Shown here one piece after another: positions 1-7,202 of a DNA stretch of 25,270 nt (positions are counted from its first letter, which is position 1; every line of letters starts with the position of its first letter). The DNA is taken from contig JAJYSL010000042.1 in NCBI GenBank assembly GCA_021793595.1, positions 1 to 25,270 on the forward strand, in the 5' to 3' direction. The notes under the pieces were generated by a model. That model worked only from the letters and a program-made list of their open reading frames with translations. It searched no databases and was not told where the DNA came from. Made by a program: the position numbers and the translations under genes. The DNA comes from Acidobacteriota bacterium. GTDB lineage: Bacteria > Acidobacteriota > Terriglobia > Terriglobales > Acidobacteriaceae.

Positions 1-1
1 T

Positions 2-1207
2 ACTTTTCCGGGAACCAATGGGACCTTGACGAATCAGGACTATTTTTACGGTCAGACAAGCTACAAGACCCGTGACAAACTCACCGCGTTTGCGGCATTT
101 CGGTATCAGTCGGAACGCGGCTACACCGCATACGACTATTTGCCGCAAACGGCTCATCGCGGCAACTACGATACGATTGTGCAGGCCTCTGGGAATTTGG
201 AGAATCGACTGTACTACAGCGCCGGGGCAGATTTTGCAAACTATTCTGTCTTTGGTTTTCAGACGACGCCGCATGCAACAGCGGCCTACTACTTTTCCAA
301 GCCCACAGCAGCGGGTCTTTTGAGCGGCACCAAGCTTCGGTTCAACTATTCGCAGGGAATTCTGGAACCTACCATCGCCGAGCAGAAAGGTTCCATTTAT
401 GACGTCTTGAATTCGCTGCCGAACGGCCAGCAGCTGATCGTGCAACATGGAATCACGGAAGTTGGCGCACAGCAAACGAAGACCTATGAAGCGGGCGTCG
501 ACCAGCACATGTTTGGGACCCGTGCACTGCTGCGCGCCGGGTACTACCACAACAATTTCACGAATCAAATTGAGTTTGTCGCGGCGCCCGAGCTGCTGCA
601 ACTTGGAGTTCCCCCGGCGGTAGAACAAATTATTGCCAACACCTCCTACGGCGCGTATATCAACTCCCTGAATTTCGACGCCCAGGGTGTCGAAACCAGC
701 GCAGAATATCGAATCACGGATCGATTGTTCGTCCGCGGGGGATATACGTTGTTGAATTCGACCGTGAAGAAGTCATTCTCCAGCGACAATTCGAATCCCT
801 CCTACAACCCCAAGTACCCCAACACGCCGATTGGAGCCTACTCGCCGTTGGTCGGCAATCGCCCCTTTCGTCGTGCGAAGCACAGCGGCAGCTATGCGCT
901 GATCTATGCGCGCAGTCGCTGGTATGCGGAGATGACGGGCAGCTTTGCCGGCAGGCGAGACGATAGTACCTTTCTGACGGACGCCAATGGCGGAACGACG
1001 CTGCTGTTGCCGAATCAAAATCTCGATCCGGCGTACCAGATCCTTGGGCTGACCACGCATCTTCGGATCAACCGGCACATCTCCAGCTACACCGTGTTCG
1101 ACAACCTGCTGAGCCAGCATTACCAGCAAGTGTTGGGCTACCCTGGACTGCCCTTCAATTTTCGAACCGGGATGCAGTTTTCGTGGGGTGGCGATTCCAC
1201 GCGCTGA
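2..1207 (+). CDS. TonB-dependent outer-membrane receptor, C-terminal part (5' truncated by window edge)
   Basis: The frame is open from the first bases of the window, so the gene begins upstream and about 400 C-terminal residues are visible. The protein is a succession of amphipathic strands rich in Tyr, Phe, Asn, Gly and Thr. It includes barrel-type segments such as LRFNYSQGILEPTIAEQKGS and the closing VFDNLLSQHYQQVLGYPG, which are typical of the last strands of TonB-dependent receptors. The role would be energised uptake of a large substrate (siderophore, cobalamin or glycan) across the outer membrane. The plug domain and TonB box lie outside the window, so the substrate cannot be named. 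The usual terminal aromatic residue is followed here by a short GGDSTR tail. A terminator-like hairpin follows at 1260-1292. The downstream neighbours are B12-dependent radical SAM genes, which makes a corrinoid substrate possible but unproven. Confidence 0.85.
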   Translation, partial: TFPGTNGTLTNQDYFYGQTSYKTRDKLTAFAAFRYQSERGYTAYDYLPQTAHRGNYDTIVQASGNLENRLYYSAGADFANYSVFGFQTTPHATAAYYFSKPTAAGLLSGTKLRFNYSQGILEPTIAEQKGSIYDVLNSLPNGQQLIVQHGITEVGAQQTKTYEAGVDQHMFGTRALLRAGYYHNNFTNQIEFVAAPELLQLGVPPAVEQIIANTSYGAYINSLNFDAQGVETSAEYRITDRLFVRGGYTLLNSTVKKSFSSDNSNPSYNPKYPNTPIGAYSPLVGNRPFRRAKHSGSYALIYARSRWYAEMTGSFAGRRDDSTFLTDANGGTTLLLPNQNLDPAYQILGLTTHLRINRHISSYTVFDNLLSQHYQQVLGYPGLPFNFRTGMQFSWGGDSTR

Positions 1208-1259
1208 GCATACTCTTTGCTCCAAACGCGCTGCAGCATTTGGCGCCAGATGGAATTCC

Positions 1260-1300
1260 GCGGACAACGTGTCGATTCGATACATTGTCCGCCTTTTCTT
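1260..1300 (+). terminator. Rho-independent terminator-like hairpin after the receptor gene
   Basis: Perfect 8-bp arms GCGGACAA (1260-1267) and TTGTCCGC (1285-1292) are separated by 17 nt that can pair further imperfectly. They are followed directly by a pyrimidine/T-rich run CTTTTCTT. The position is 52 bases after the receptor stop and well before the next start. The T tract is imperfect, so termination strength is uncertain. Confidence 0.5.
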
Positions 1301-1450
1301 CAGGAGCTTCCAGCCATCACGCTTCTGACAACGAATGAGTGGGAAGGCGCATCTACAAGTGGCAGGTACGATTGAGCTCGCACGGCTCGATCGCGAATTC
1401 TCAGTTAGCTTCCCGGGATCCAGGCAAGTCACAAAGGGAGCGCACGACGC

Positions 1451-2992
1451 ATGCACGTACATCTGATTAACCCCAGCGACAAATCCTTTGGAATCGGGGT
1501 GATCACACCTCGATGGCTTTACGTTCTGGCAGCTGCCACACCGGCAAAATATGGAGACCCAATCATCACGGATGAGACGCTTGCTCCTTTTCGACCGGAG
1601 ACTGTGCAGGCTGGCGATGTGGTTGGCATCGGCATCCACACCAGCAATGCTCTTCGCGGTATGTGCTTGGGAAAATTGGCCCGCGACAGAGGCGCTTATG
1701 TCGTATTTGGCGGCGTCCATGCAAGCTTGTACCCAGAGGAATCGCTGAACCTGGGCGGCGCTCATGCAGTAGTGAAGGGGGATGGCGATCTAATTTGGGG
1801 GCAGGTGATTGAGGACCTTCTCAACGGAAAGTTGCGTCAGATCTATGAAGGCGGACGTCTCCCGGGCGACCGGTTTCTTCCGGCGCGGTGGGACCTGGCT
1901 CCGCGCGATAAGTACATGTGGGCGTCGGTGCAGACGGTGCGCGGTTGTCCCAAGCATTGCTCTTTTTGTTCGGTGTGGCGTTCGGATGGGCAAAAGCCTC
2001 GCCCCCGTTCCTCTGACACGGTCATCAGGGAAATCGTCGATCTTCGACGTCGTGGATTCCGCTTTGTATTGCTGGCAGATGACAATTTTTATCCCGTCAG
2101 CCTGCGAGATCTCCATCTGGCCGAGAAACAAGGAAACGTCGCGCGGGTTCAGGAACTGCAAGCTATACGCGGGGAGCGCTTCGTGTTGATGAGAGAACTG
2201 GCGAAGCTTCCAAAAGATATGGCGTTCTTCACCCAAATCACGATGGAGGCGGGCGAAGATACCGAATATCTGGATGCTATGAAGGAGGCGCACATCAGTG
2301 GCGCCTTGGTTGGCGTGGAATCTGCGACGCCGGAAGGCCTGAAGGCAATTTTTAAGGATTTCAACCTGGTCGGCGACAATTTGGCAAGGCGGCTCCAGAC
2401 GTTCAAGCAACATGGCATTCATATTCTGGGTTCGTTTATCTTCGGCTTGTCGACCGATCGAGCCGATACATTTGCCGCGACTGCGGAGCTGGCCAAGCGA
2501 GCGGGCATAAGCTTTGCGCAATTTGTCTTGTTGACGCCGCTCCCCGGTACAGTGGACTTTGATCGCTGGGAAAAGAGCATGGGAGCCGACGTGTCCAAGG
2601 TGCATGGAATTCCCATCACCCGGTACTGGCTGATACCCGTTGATGCAAGACCGAACGTCTTCACTCCGCACGCCACCATGTCTGCGGAGGAGATCCGTCG
2701 CCGTACCCAGGGTGTCTGGGACAATTTCTACAGCATGTCGGCCATTTGGGAGCGGTCCCGGTGCACGCCGAATCTGCGGGCGCGTCTCGCCTTTGTCTTT
2801 ATCTCAAAACTCTATCGCCAAATGTACGCCAAAACCGGTATTGCGACCGACAGTGCGCGGCGGCAAAAGGCGAGTCGAATGGCACGATGGCTGGCGATTC
2901 CGTGCCGCAAGCTATTTGCAGCCAAGCCTATGCCGGAATTGAAAATCCCAAACACGCAACCGGTCCCGTCAACCATGCTTCCGGTTTTGTAG
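1451..2992 (+). CDS. B12-binding domain radical SAM protein, copy 1
   Basis: The product is 513 aa. Residues 1-140 look like a cobalamin-binding Rossmann-type domain, with GIGIHTSNALRG near 60-70 and the FGGVHASLYPEE turn. The radical SAM core follows, with the 4Fe-4S motif CPKHCSFC giving Cys166, Cys170 and Cys173. LADDNFYP lies near 208-215 and GALVGVES near the end of the barrel. The C-terminal 100 residues are basic and conserved with the neighbour. The ATG at 1451 is preceded by AGGGAG at a suitable distance and starts directly with the beta strand of the B12 domain. B12-dependent radical SAM enzymes typically methylate or join unactivated carbons in lipids, cofactors or natural products. 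The substrate cannot be read from the sequence. A close paralogue follows after 237 bases. There is no obvious terminator between them, but the second copy has its own promoter-like element. Confidence 0.88.
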   Translation: MHVHLINPSDKSFGIGVITPRWLYVLAAATPAKYGDPIITDETLAPFRPETVQAGDVVGIGIHTSNALRGMCLGKLARDRGAYVVFGGVHASLYPEESLNLGGAHAVVKGDGDLIWGQVIEDLLNGKLRQIYEGGRLPGDRFLPARWDLAPRDKYMWASVQTVRGCPKHCSFCSVWRSDGQKPRPRSSDTVIREIVDLRRRGFRFVLLADDNFYPVSLRDLHLAEKQGNVARVQELQAIRGERFVLMRELAKLPKDMAFFTQITMEAGEDTEYLDAMKEAHISGALVGVESATPEGLKAIFKDFNLVGDNLARRLQTFKQHGIHILGSFIFGLSTDRADTFAATAELAKRAGISFAQFVLLTPLPGTVDFDRWEKSMGADVSKVHGIPITRYWLIPVDARPNVFTPHATMSAEEIRRRTQGVWDNFYSMSAIWERSRCTPNLRARLAFVFISKLYRQMYAKTGIATDSARRQKASRMARWLAIPCRKLFAAKPMPELKIPNTQPVPSTMLPVL

Positions 2993-3034
2993 GAATCGGC
3001 TACAGTCATCGGTGGCTGAGAACTCAAGACTGTT

Positions 3035-3074
3035 TTGTCAAATTTTGACAATCGCCGTAACATCAGCCCATACT
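3035..3074 (+). promoter_or_regulatory. Putative sigma70 promoter with overlapping 17-bp palindromic operator
   Basis: TTGACA at 3045-3050 and CATACT at 3069-3074 are 18 bp apart and form a plausible promoter for the second radical SAM gene. The -35 is embedded in a perfect odd palindrome, TTGTCAAA-T-TTTGACAA (3035-3051). Such an arrangement is expected if a dimeric repressor competes with RNA polymerase. The predicted start lies about 150 bases before the coding start, leaving a long leader. The regulator is unknown. Confidence 0.4.
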
Positions 3075-3124
3075 CTAGGATACGGTTGTAGCGTCCGCGG
3101 GATTTGTTCCCTTCAGGTATAGAA

Positions 3125-3159
3125 ATCTTCCGATTCTGCTTTCGCTGCCGTCGGAAGAT
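3125..3159 (+). repeat. Inverted repeat in the leader of the second radical SAM gene
   Basis: Perfect 9-bp arms ATCTTCCGA (3125-3133) and TCGGAAGAT (3151-3159) surround a 17-nt loop. The element sits between the putative promoter and the GTG start at 3230, so it would form a hairpin in the 5' leader RNA. No T tract follows, so it does not look like a terminator. It could be an operator or an RNA leader structure. Confidence 0.45.
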
Positions 3160-3229
3160 GCCACTAGATCGATCCGAAGACTTCCTTCGCTCATGCGCAG
3201 CATTGCCAATCAGAAGGAGATCTCGCATC

Positions 3230-4786
3230 GTGCATGTACATTTGGTAAACCCCAGCGATTCATCGTTCGGAATCGGCGTCATTACCCCACGTTGGTTGTA
3301 TGTTCTAGCTGCCGCCACCCCCTCTCGCTATGGCGACCCCCTCATCACAGACGAAACTCTGGCACCGTTACGGCCGGAGACGATCGAACCCGGAGACGTC
3401 GTTGGCATCGGCATCCATACCGGAAATGCGCTGCGTGGCATGGAATTGGGTAAAATCGCCCGTGAACGCGGTGCCTACGTGGTCTATGGCGGCATTCATG
3501 CCTCTCTATATCCCGATGAAGCCATAGGACTTGGCCGTGCTCACGCCGTTGTGAAGGGCGATGGCGATGTGATCTGGGGGAGAGTGATCGCGGATCTGCT
3601 CGCTGGAACCGCCCAGACTGTCTATGATGGTGGCCGAATCTCCGGCGACCAGTTCATCCCAGCGCGCTGGGATCTGGCGCCGCGCGACAAATATATGTGG
3701 GCCTCGGTGCAGACCGTCCGCGGTTGTCCGAAGCATTGCTCGTTCTGCTCTGTCTGGCGCACCGATGGTCAGAAGCCGCGGCCGCGCACCGCTGATGTGG
3801 TGGTGCGAGAGATTGTCGATCTTCGCCGCCGGGGATTTCGATTCATCGCCCTTGCCGACGACAATTTTTACCCCGTCAGCCTCGCCGATCTTCGCCTGGC
3901 CGAACAGCAGGGAAATACCGCACGCGTCGCCGAATTGCGAGGCATACGCACCGAGCGTTTTGATCTGATGAGCAAACTGGCCAAGCTGCCGAAGGACATG
4001 GTCTTCTTCACCCAGATCACCATGGAAGCCGGCGAGGACACAGAATATCTGGACGCCATGCGGAGAGCGAATATTAAAGGCGCTCTGGTCGGGGTCGAAT
4101 CGGCAACCGCGGAAGGGCTCAAGGCCGTATTCAAGGACTTCAATCTCTCCGGCGACAACCTGGTAAAGCGGCTGCAGACGTTCAAGGAACACGGAGTTCA
4201 TGTTCTGGGATCGTTCATCTTTGGGCTGTCTTCTGATCGGCGTGACACATTTGCCGCAACTGCGGAGTTGGCCAAGCGCGCTGACATCACCTTTGCGCAA
4301 TTTGTGATGCTGACTCCGTTCCCCGGCACCATCGATTTCGATCGCTGGGAGAAGAACCTGGGTGAGGACGTGATGCATATTGCGGGGATTCCAATCACAC
4401 GACACTGGTTGATTCCGGCGGCGGTTCGGCCAAAGATGTTCAGCCCTCATCCCATCATGTCGTCAGAAGAGATTCGCGAGCGCACTCAGGGGGTTTGGGA
4501 CAGTTTCTACAGCATGCCGGAAATCTGGAAGCGCTCCAGGTGCGTGCCCGGTATTAAGGGGCGCCTCGCATTTTTGTTCATCTCCAAACTCTATCGCCAG
4601 ATGTACGCCAAGACAGGCATTTCAACTGACAGCGCTCGCCGCCAAAAGGCAACCCGCATGGCACGTTGGCTGGCGATTCCATGTCGCAAGCTGTTTGAAG
4701 CGAAACCCATGCCGGAACTGAAAATGCCGGAGCCGCACCATGGTCCTTCAGACCTGCTTCCGGTTCTGGATTCATATTCAGCGTAG
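3230..4786 (+). CDS. B12-binding domain radical SAM protein, copy 2 (tandem paralogue)
   Basis: The product is 518 aa and aligns with copy 1 without gaps through the cluster motif. Cys166, Cys170 and Cys173 in CPKHCSFC fall at identical positions. By eye about 80% of residues are identical, and the B12 domain, barrel and basic C-terminal tail are all kept. The reading frame is open further upstream, but I place the start at GTG 3230. It aligns exactly with the ATG of copy 1 and is preceded by AAGGAGA at 3214-3220. Divergence is concentrated at residues 95-145 between the two domains and at the last 20 residues, while the core is nearly invariant. This pattern suggests two functional enzymes with related but perhaps distinct substrates. 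The gene ends 11 bases from the convergent ABC permease gene. Confidence 0.88.
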   Translation: MHVHLVNPSDSSFGIGVITPRWLYVLAAATPSRYGDPLITDETLAPLRPETIEPGDVVGIGIHTGNALRGMELGKIARERGAYVVYGGIHASLYPDEAIGLGRAHAVVKGDGDVIWGRVIADLLAGTAQTVYDGGRISGDQFIPARWDLAPRDKYMWASVQTVRGCPKHCSFCSVWRTDGQKPRPRTADVVVREIVDLRRRGFRFIALADDNFYPVSLADLRLAEQQGNTARVAELRGIRTERFDLMSKLAKLPKDMVFFTQITMEAGEDTEYLDAMRRANIKGALVGVESATAEGLKAVFKDFNLSGDNLVKRLQTFKEHGVHVLGSFIFGLSSDRRDTFAATAELAKRADITFAQFVMLTPFPGTIDFDRWEKNLGEDVMHIAGIPITRHWLIPAAVRPKMFSPHPIMSSEEIRERTQGVWDSFYSMPEIWKRSRCVPGIKGRLAFLFISKLYRQMYAKTGISTDSARRQKATRMARWLAIPCRKLFEAKPMPELKMPEPHHGPSDLLPVLDSYSA

Positions 4787-4797
4787 TTGGGTCGGCG

Positions 4798-5655
4798 TTA
4801 GCCAATCACTCGGCGCAGGAATCCACGGATTCCTGCCCATCCGAGAATCCCGACGGAAACAACCAGAGCGCCCAGAATCATCCATGCCGGCATGTGCGGC
4901 AGCCCGGGTGTTAAAGCGGCGCGCAAGCCCTCACTCATATACACAATCGGATTCAGCAGCACCGCATACTGCAGCCACGGAACGTAGTGGAGCAGCGCCC
5001 ATGGGTAATACACGCAGCCCAGGAACGTGATGGGCACGACCACCACGGAGAAGATGAGGCCGATTTGCCGCGGTTCAACGGTTGTGCCGATCGTCAAGCC
5101 GAGTGCCCCCGAAACCAGACTTGAGAGGATCACTACCGCAATCAGCAGCCAGTAATTGCTGACGTGGACATGCACCGGCTCCGACGGGATGAAATATGCC
5201 AAAGGAAATACGATTGCCGCGGAAAGCATGCACTGCAGGGCGCTGAAGCAGATTTTCTCAATCGCCACACCGGCAACCGGAAGCGGGCACATCACTCGAT
5301 CGTCAATTTCGCGTGTGATGCCGAACTCCGTGGACAGAGGCAACGCAACGGCAGCGATGCCGGTAAACATGATCGCCACAGCCATTAGCCCGGGCAGCAG
5401 CACGGTGCCGAAATTCATGCTGCCGGCGCCGGAGGAACTGCCGAAGCTTTGTCCGATTCGCGGAAAAAGGTATGTGAAGACGAACAGGAACAGCAGCGGG
5501 TTCATGATCACCCGCACGGCAAATGGAGCAAGCTCGCGTCGCAGAACGCGGAAGTCCCGCAGTAGCAATCCCCAGAACGCGTGAACGTAGAGATTGAGGG
5601 TAGAATGGGTAGCTTGTTGCACGGGACCGGGAACAGGGCTGGCGGTATTACTCAC
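4798..5655 (-). CDS. ABC-2 type transporter permease (DrrB/NodJ family)
   Basis: The product is 285 aa with about six hydrophobic segments and the typical ABC-2 membrane pattern. It has an N-terminal cytoplasmic segment, the AFWGLLLRDFRVLRRE lead-in to the first helix, a central re-entrant region and a conserved NPIVYMSEGLR segment before the last helices. It would be the membrane half of an exporter for a lipid, drug or glycolipid-like substrate. The start is GTG at 5655 with GGGAGGGAG just upstream. It overlaps the last 8 bases of the ATPase gene, a strong sign of translational coupling. It converges with the radical SAM gene with an 11-base gap, and no clear terminator is seen there. Confidence 0.88.
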   Translation of the reverse strand: MSNTASPVPGPVQQATHSTLNLYVHAFWGLLLRDFRVLRRELAPFAVRVIMNPLLFLFVFTYLFPRIGQSFGSSSGAGSMNFGTVLLPGLMAVAIMFTGIAAVALPLSTEFGITREIDDRVMCPLPVAGVAIEKICFSALQCMLSAAIVFPLAYFIPSEPVHVHVSNYWLLIAVVILSSLVSGALGLTIGTTVEPRQIGLIFSVVVVPITFLGCVYYPWALLHYVPWLQYAVLLNPIVYMSEGLRAALTPGLPHMPAWMILGALVVSVGILGWAGIRGFLRRVIG

Positions 5656-6538
5656 GCAGCTCCCTCCCTGTCAGGTGGATGAACACCGTTTCGAGCGAAG
5701 GCTCGGATATGGAGATGTCGCGCAGTCCATATGCCTGCGCCTCGGTGACGATGGCGGAGAGTAAACCCTCCGCACCTTGCGTGTACACTCTGACGCCGGT
5801 GGATGTTGTCTCGACAGAGCTGACTTCCGAAACCGTACGTAGCTTAGCAGCCAGCTCTTCCCGTTGGTCGACATGCTGCACATCCAGGCCGTAGACCGTA
5901 TGAATTCCAAGCCCGTTCTTCAGCTTCTCTGGCGTGTCTTGGACCAGAATTTTTCCGTGATCGATAATGGCGACGCGGTCACACAGCGCTTCCGCTTCTT
6001 CCATATAGTGAGTCGTCATCAACACCGTGATGCCCTGGTCCTTGAGACTGCGAATCGACTCCCACATGGCCAGCCGGCTTTGCGGATCAAGGCCCGCACT
6101 GGGCTCATCCAGGAACAGCACCGCGGGTTGATGCGCGATGGCGCGTGCAACCAGCAGTCGCTGAGCCAATCCACCGGATAACTCGCTGGGGAAAGCCTTA
6201 GCGCGATCCGCCAGGCGAAACTGCGTCAACAATTGCTTCGCACGCTCTTTGGATCGGGAATCGCCCATGCCGAAATAGCGGCAGTGAAAGAAAAGGTTTT
6301 CAAATGCGGTTAACGAACGATCAAGGGTATTGAACTGGGGAACAACGCCAATTTGTCGGCGAGCGATGGCGGGCTTCGCAACGACATCGTAGCCCGCTAT
6401 GACGACTCGGCCGGAAGTGGGAAGAGATCGCGTCGTACAGATGCTGATCGTGGTGGTTTTGCCGGCTCCGTTTGGCCCCAGCAGACCAAAGATTCCGCCC
6501 GAGGGCACAGACAGATCAATTCCGTCGACCGCCACCAC
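5648..6538 (-). CDS. ABC transporter ATP-binding protein (DrrA/NodI family); true start probably further upstream
   Basis: Counting from the GTG at 6538, the product is 296 aa. Walker A GPNGAGKT is at 21-28, the Q-loop VVPQF near 65-69, the signature ELSGGLAQR near 119-127, Walker B LFLDEP near 141-146 and the H-loop TTHYMEEAE near 175-183. It supplies the energy for the permease encoded next to it. The GTG start has a weak GAAGG upstream. However, the same frame continues upstream as VSIEALTKVYEGRQR, which matches the first beta strand and the A-loop aromatic residue every such ATPase has. No ATG, GTG or TTG lies in that extension; the best candidate is ATT at 6586. The protein is therefore probably about 312 aa, starting from an unusual codon. 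Confidence 0.88.
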   Translation of the reverse strand: MVAVDGIDLSVPSGGIFGLLGPNGAGKTTTISICTTRSLPTSGRVVIAGYDVVAKPAIARRQIGVVPQFNTLDRSLTAFENLFFHCRYFGMGDSRSKERAKQLLTQFRLADRAKAFPSELSGGLAQRLLVARAIAHQPAVLFLDEPSAGLDPQSRLAMWESIRSLKDQGITVLMTTHYMEEAEALCDRVAIIDHGKILVQDTPEKLKNGLGIHTVYGLDVQHVDQREELAAKLRTVSEVSSVETTSTGVRVYTQGAEGLLSAIVTEAQAYGLRDISISEPSLETVFIHLTGRELRE

Positions 6539-6606
6539 GCGCTGCCGGCCTTCGTAAACCTTGGTCAGGGCTTCAATGGAAACAATCCGAGATGATAAGA
6601 AATCGG

Positions 6607-6641
6607 CTATGGCAACACCTTGTTCTCAGGGGTTGCCATAG
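6607..6641 (-). promoter_or_regulatory. Strong hairpin in the leader of the ABC operon, enclosing a 10-codon ORF
   Basis: Perfect 10-bp arms CTATGGCAAC (6607-6616) and GTTGCCATAG (6632-6641) can pair, and an inner CCT/AGG pairing extends the stem. On the minus strand the stem exactly spans a tiny reading frame, ATG at 6639 to TAG ending at 6607, encoding MATPENKVLP. The element lies about 20 bases upstream of the probable beginning of the ATPase coding region. It could be a repressor operator or a leader RNA structure. The mini-ORF has no convincing ribosome binding site. Confidence 0.45.
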
Positions 6642-6719
6642 TGTAGCAATTCCAGCAGGAGTTCAGCGAAGCAGATTCCTATGCGCCAACAACACGCGGA
6701 GGAATTGAAACGCGTCCAG

Positions 6720-6992
6720 TTACGCGACCGCCTTTGTGCGGGTGTAATCTGTGCGCTCGGAGAGCTCTGATTCGACGGATATCGATACAGGCTCTGCCAA
6801 AGGTTGTTTGGCGACTTCCCAGGGATGCAGTAGTCGCATTTTCTCCAGTGAGTATGGGAAATGCCGTCCGCAGTCGAGGCAGACTTTGTAGCACGATGCC
6901 TCCAGCGTGAAAGGTCGAGTCAAATGGCCATGACTGCAGCCAAAGAACATTTCGTAGAAGAATTCGAAGATCACGCGTAGCCAAGACGTCAT
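6720..6992 (-). CDS. Small Cys-rich protein, zinc-ribbon-like, conserved hypothetical
   Basis: The product is 90 aa from ATG 6992, with a purine-rich AAGAGAG directly upstream. A longer form from GTG 7100 (126 aa) is possible but has no ribosome binding site, and its extra residues look non-coding. After an amphipathic helix (WLRVIFEFFYEMF) comes GCSHGH, then CYKVCLDCGRHFPYS. Together these give at least four Cys plus His, spaced like a zinc ribbon or treble clef. The C-terminal third is polar and probably disordered. I recall similar short proteins in Acidobacteriota genomes but know no function. It stands alone between two minus-strand units, with a promoter-like sequence and a palindrome upstream. 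Confidence 0.6.
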   Translation of the reverse strand: MTSWLRVIFEFFYEMFFGCSHGHLTRPFTLEASCYKVCLDCGRHFPYSLEKMRLLHPWEVAKQPLAEPVSISVESELSERTDYTRTKAVA

Positions 6993-7085
6993 TTCTCTCT
7001 TCGCGGGCTCCTCTACTGTTTTCTGTAGATTGCTCGCGCCTCCTGAGTGGAGCGAACCCAATCGACTTGGGCTCACTACACAGGA

Positions 7086-7139
7086 ATAGATGCAAGACAC
7101 GTGCCAACTGGCAACGTTTGGGAAAAATAAATTTTCCCA
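7086..7139 (-). promoter_or_regulatory. Putative promoter with adjacent A/T-rich palindrome upstream of the Cys-rich gene
   Basis: On the minus strand, TTGCCA (7114-7109) and TCTATT (7090-7085) are 18 bp apart, a weak sigma70-like pair. Four bases upstream of the -35 lies a perfect palindrome with arms TGGGAAAA (7119-7126) and TTTTCCCA (7132-7139) around 5 nt. A second near-copy occurs at 7292-7309 inside the neighbouring oxidoreductase gene. Confidence 0.3.
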
Positions 7140-7202
7140 TCCGAGGCGCGTCGACTCTAAGTCATTGATTAGATTTTAGAAAGTGGAAGCTAGTGCGCGA
7201 AC

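Noticed and set aside
1370..1392. Imperfect inverted repeat GATTGAGC / GCTCGATC upstream of the first radical SAM gene
   Set aside because: It has one mismatch in 8 and no promoter pair beside it; too weak to call.
773..1765. 330-codon minus-strand frame crossing the receptor end and the first radical SAM start
   Set aside because: It runs through a terminator-like hairpin and the ribosome binding site of a well-supported gene, and its composition is not protein-like.
1790..2671. Long antisense reading frame (293 codons) opposite the first radical SAM gene, with a similar one at 3506-4450 opposite the second
   Set aside because: Both are mirror images of strongly conserved coding sequence. 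Their products have no recognisable motifs, and their likeness follows from the paralogy of the sense genes.
3104..3229. In-frame N-terminal extension of the second radical SAM protein, containing cysteines
   Set aside because: Copy 1 has no counterpart, it overlaps the leader hairpin, and GTG 3230 has a better ribosome binding site and aligns exactly with the ATG of copy 1.
6679..7140. 153-codon minus-strand frame overlapping the Cys-rich gene
   Set aside because: The alternative frame carries the conserved-looking Cys motifs. This frame is a shadow with no motif.
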